Shown here piece by piece: positions 19,284-19,405 of a stretch of 19,405 bases of DNA. Origin of the DNA: an archaeon (lineage in GTDB: Archaea > Nanobdellota > Nanobdellia > Woesearchaeales > ARS49); assembly GCA_016213425.1 (NCBI GenBank), contig JACRAI010000079.1:1-19405 (forward strand), in the 5' to 3' direction. Numbering within the stretch: position 1 is the stretch's first letter; each line of letters begins with the position of its first letter. The notes under the pieces are model-generated. The model saw only the letters and a list, made by a program, of their open reading frames with translations. It searched no databases and was not told the origin of the DNA. The position numbers were made by a program, and so were the translations under genes.

Positions 19284-19405
19284 TCTTTCCTCCAATGAAC
19301 TATTTCTTCAATTTTTGAATCATTACCAAACATCAAACTAACGTAATCATCTAAACACACAGGATTAGGAAATATTGGATCATATACTTTACTCCCTTCA
19401 CAACA
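19280..19405 (-). CDS. 3' end of an unknown operon gene
   Basis: An open frame of 41 codons runs from the window edge to a TGA that overlaps the AbrB-like ATG. The visible C-terminus includes YDPIFPNPVCLDDYVSLMFG and ends IEEIVHWRKE. There are three cysteines, two at the very edge. Codon use is like the neighbours and the ATGA overlap continues the operon pattern, so this is a real gene entering from upstream. The family is not recognisable from this fragment. Confidence 0.7.
   Translation of the reverse strand, partial: CCEGSKVYDPIFPNPVCLDDYVSLMFGNDSKIEEIVHWRKE

Noticed and set aside
1..19405. CRISPR array, tRNA, rRNA or insertion sequence
   Set aside because: Reading the gaps on both strands showed no direct-repeat arrays, no cloverleaf-like T-loop sequences, no transposase motifs and no terminal inverted repeats.

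Overview
The window reads as a piece of an AT-rich archaeal genome, most likely a small-genome DPANN archaeon of the Woesearchaeota/Pacearchaeota type. The evidence is an archaeal DUF655 nucleotide-binding protein, TATA-box promoters (TTTAAATA, TTTATATA) 24-30 nt before leaderless start codons, AGGAGG/AGGTG ribosome sites inside operons, and many short proteins without clear bacterial relatives. The lineage is an inference from gene content and signals, not from a marker gene. No tRNA, rRNA, CRISPR array, insertion sequence or integrase was seen, and no stretch over 300 bp lacks a gene. The longest gaps are 3089-3249, 8551-8673 and 4959-5069.

Layout. Positions 1-2221 (+) hold two tandem trypsin-like serine proteases with long coiled-coil N-termini. 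The first is cut by the window edge; the second has a membrane anchor. Positions 2225-3088 (-) encode a DDAH/amidinotransferase-fold enzyme. A divergent promoter region with a perfect 16-bp palindrome separates it from a small membrane protein and an isochorismatase-family hydrolase (3250-4165, +), followed by DUF655 (4250-4828, +). A previously uncounted 40-residue cysteine protein (4836-4958, -) has its own leaderless promoter. Next on the minus strand come a stand-alone C39 peptidase (5070-5540), two tandem paralogues of unknown family with faint amidoligase/glutamine-synthetase-like motifs (5565-7830), and a DUF5678 plus retropepsin-like aspartic protease pair (7875-8550).

Positions 8674-19405 (-) are the most striking part: at least 16 genes joined by ATGA overlaps or gaps of at most 1 nt, so almost certainly one long operon that starts upstream of the window. 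In transcription order they are: the end of an unknown gene; an AbrB-type swapped-hairpin regulator (19131-19283, newly read here); a phosphoribosyltransferase-fold protein; a B12-binding-type radical SAM enzyme; a CoaE-like P-loop kinase; a SPASM-like radical SAM enzyme; a DUF3419/BtaA-like SAM enzyme; a 149-residue protein with a Ser/Arg/Gly-rich tail ending in repeated GESRR; a cyanophycin-synthetase-like ATP-grasp ligase; a shortened SAM methyltransferase; a small HExxE protein; a second DUF3419-like enzyme; an unknown protein; a third, shorter DUF3419-like enzyme; an agmatine/peptidylarginine-deiminase-like enzyme; and a methyltransferase-fold protein.

How they may work together (inference): the operon looks like a biosynthetic pathway that modifies a peptide or a small molecule. 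The GESRR-tailed protein is a candidate gene-encoded substrate or carrier. Two radical SAM enzymes, the ATP-grasp ligase, three aminocarboxypropyl-transferase-like enzymes, methyltransferases and an arginine-directed hydrolase would be the tailoring enzymes. The neighbouring C39 peptidase and the two possible amidoligases may or may not belong to it. A small-molecule (metallophore-, betaine- or nucleotide-like) product remains a serious alternative.
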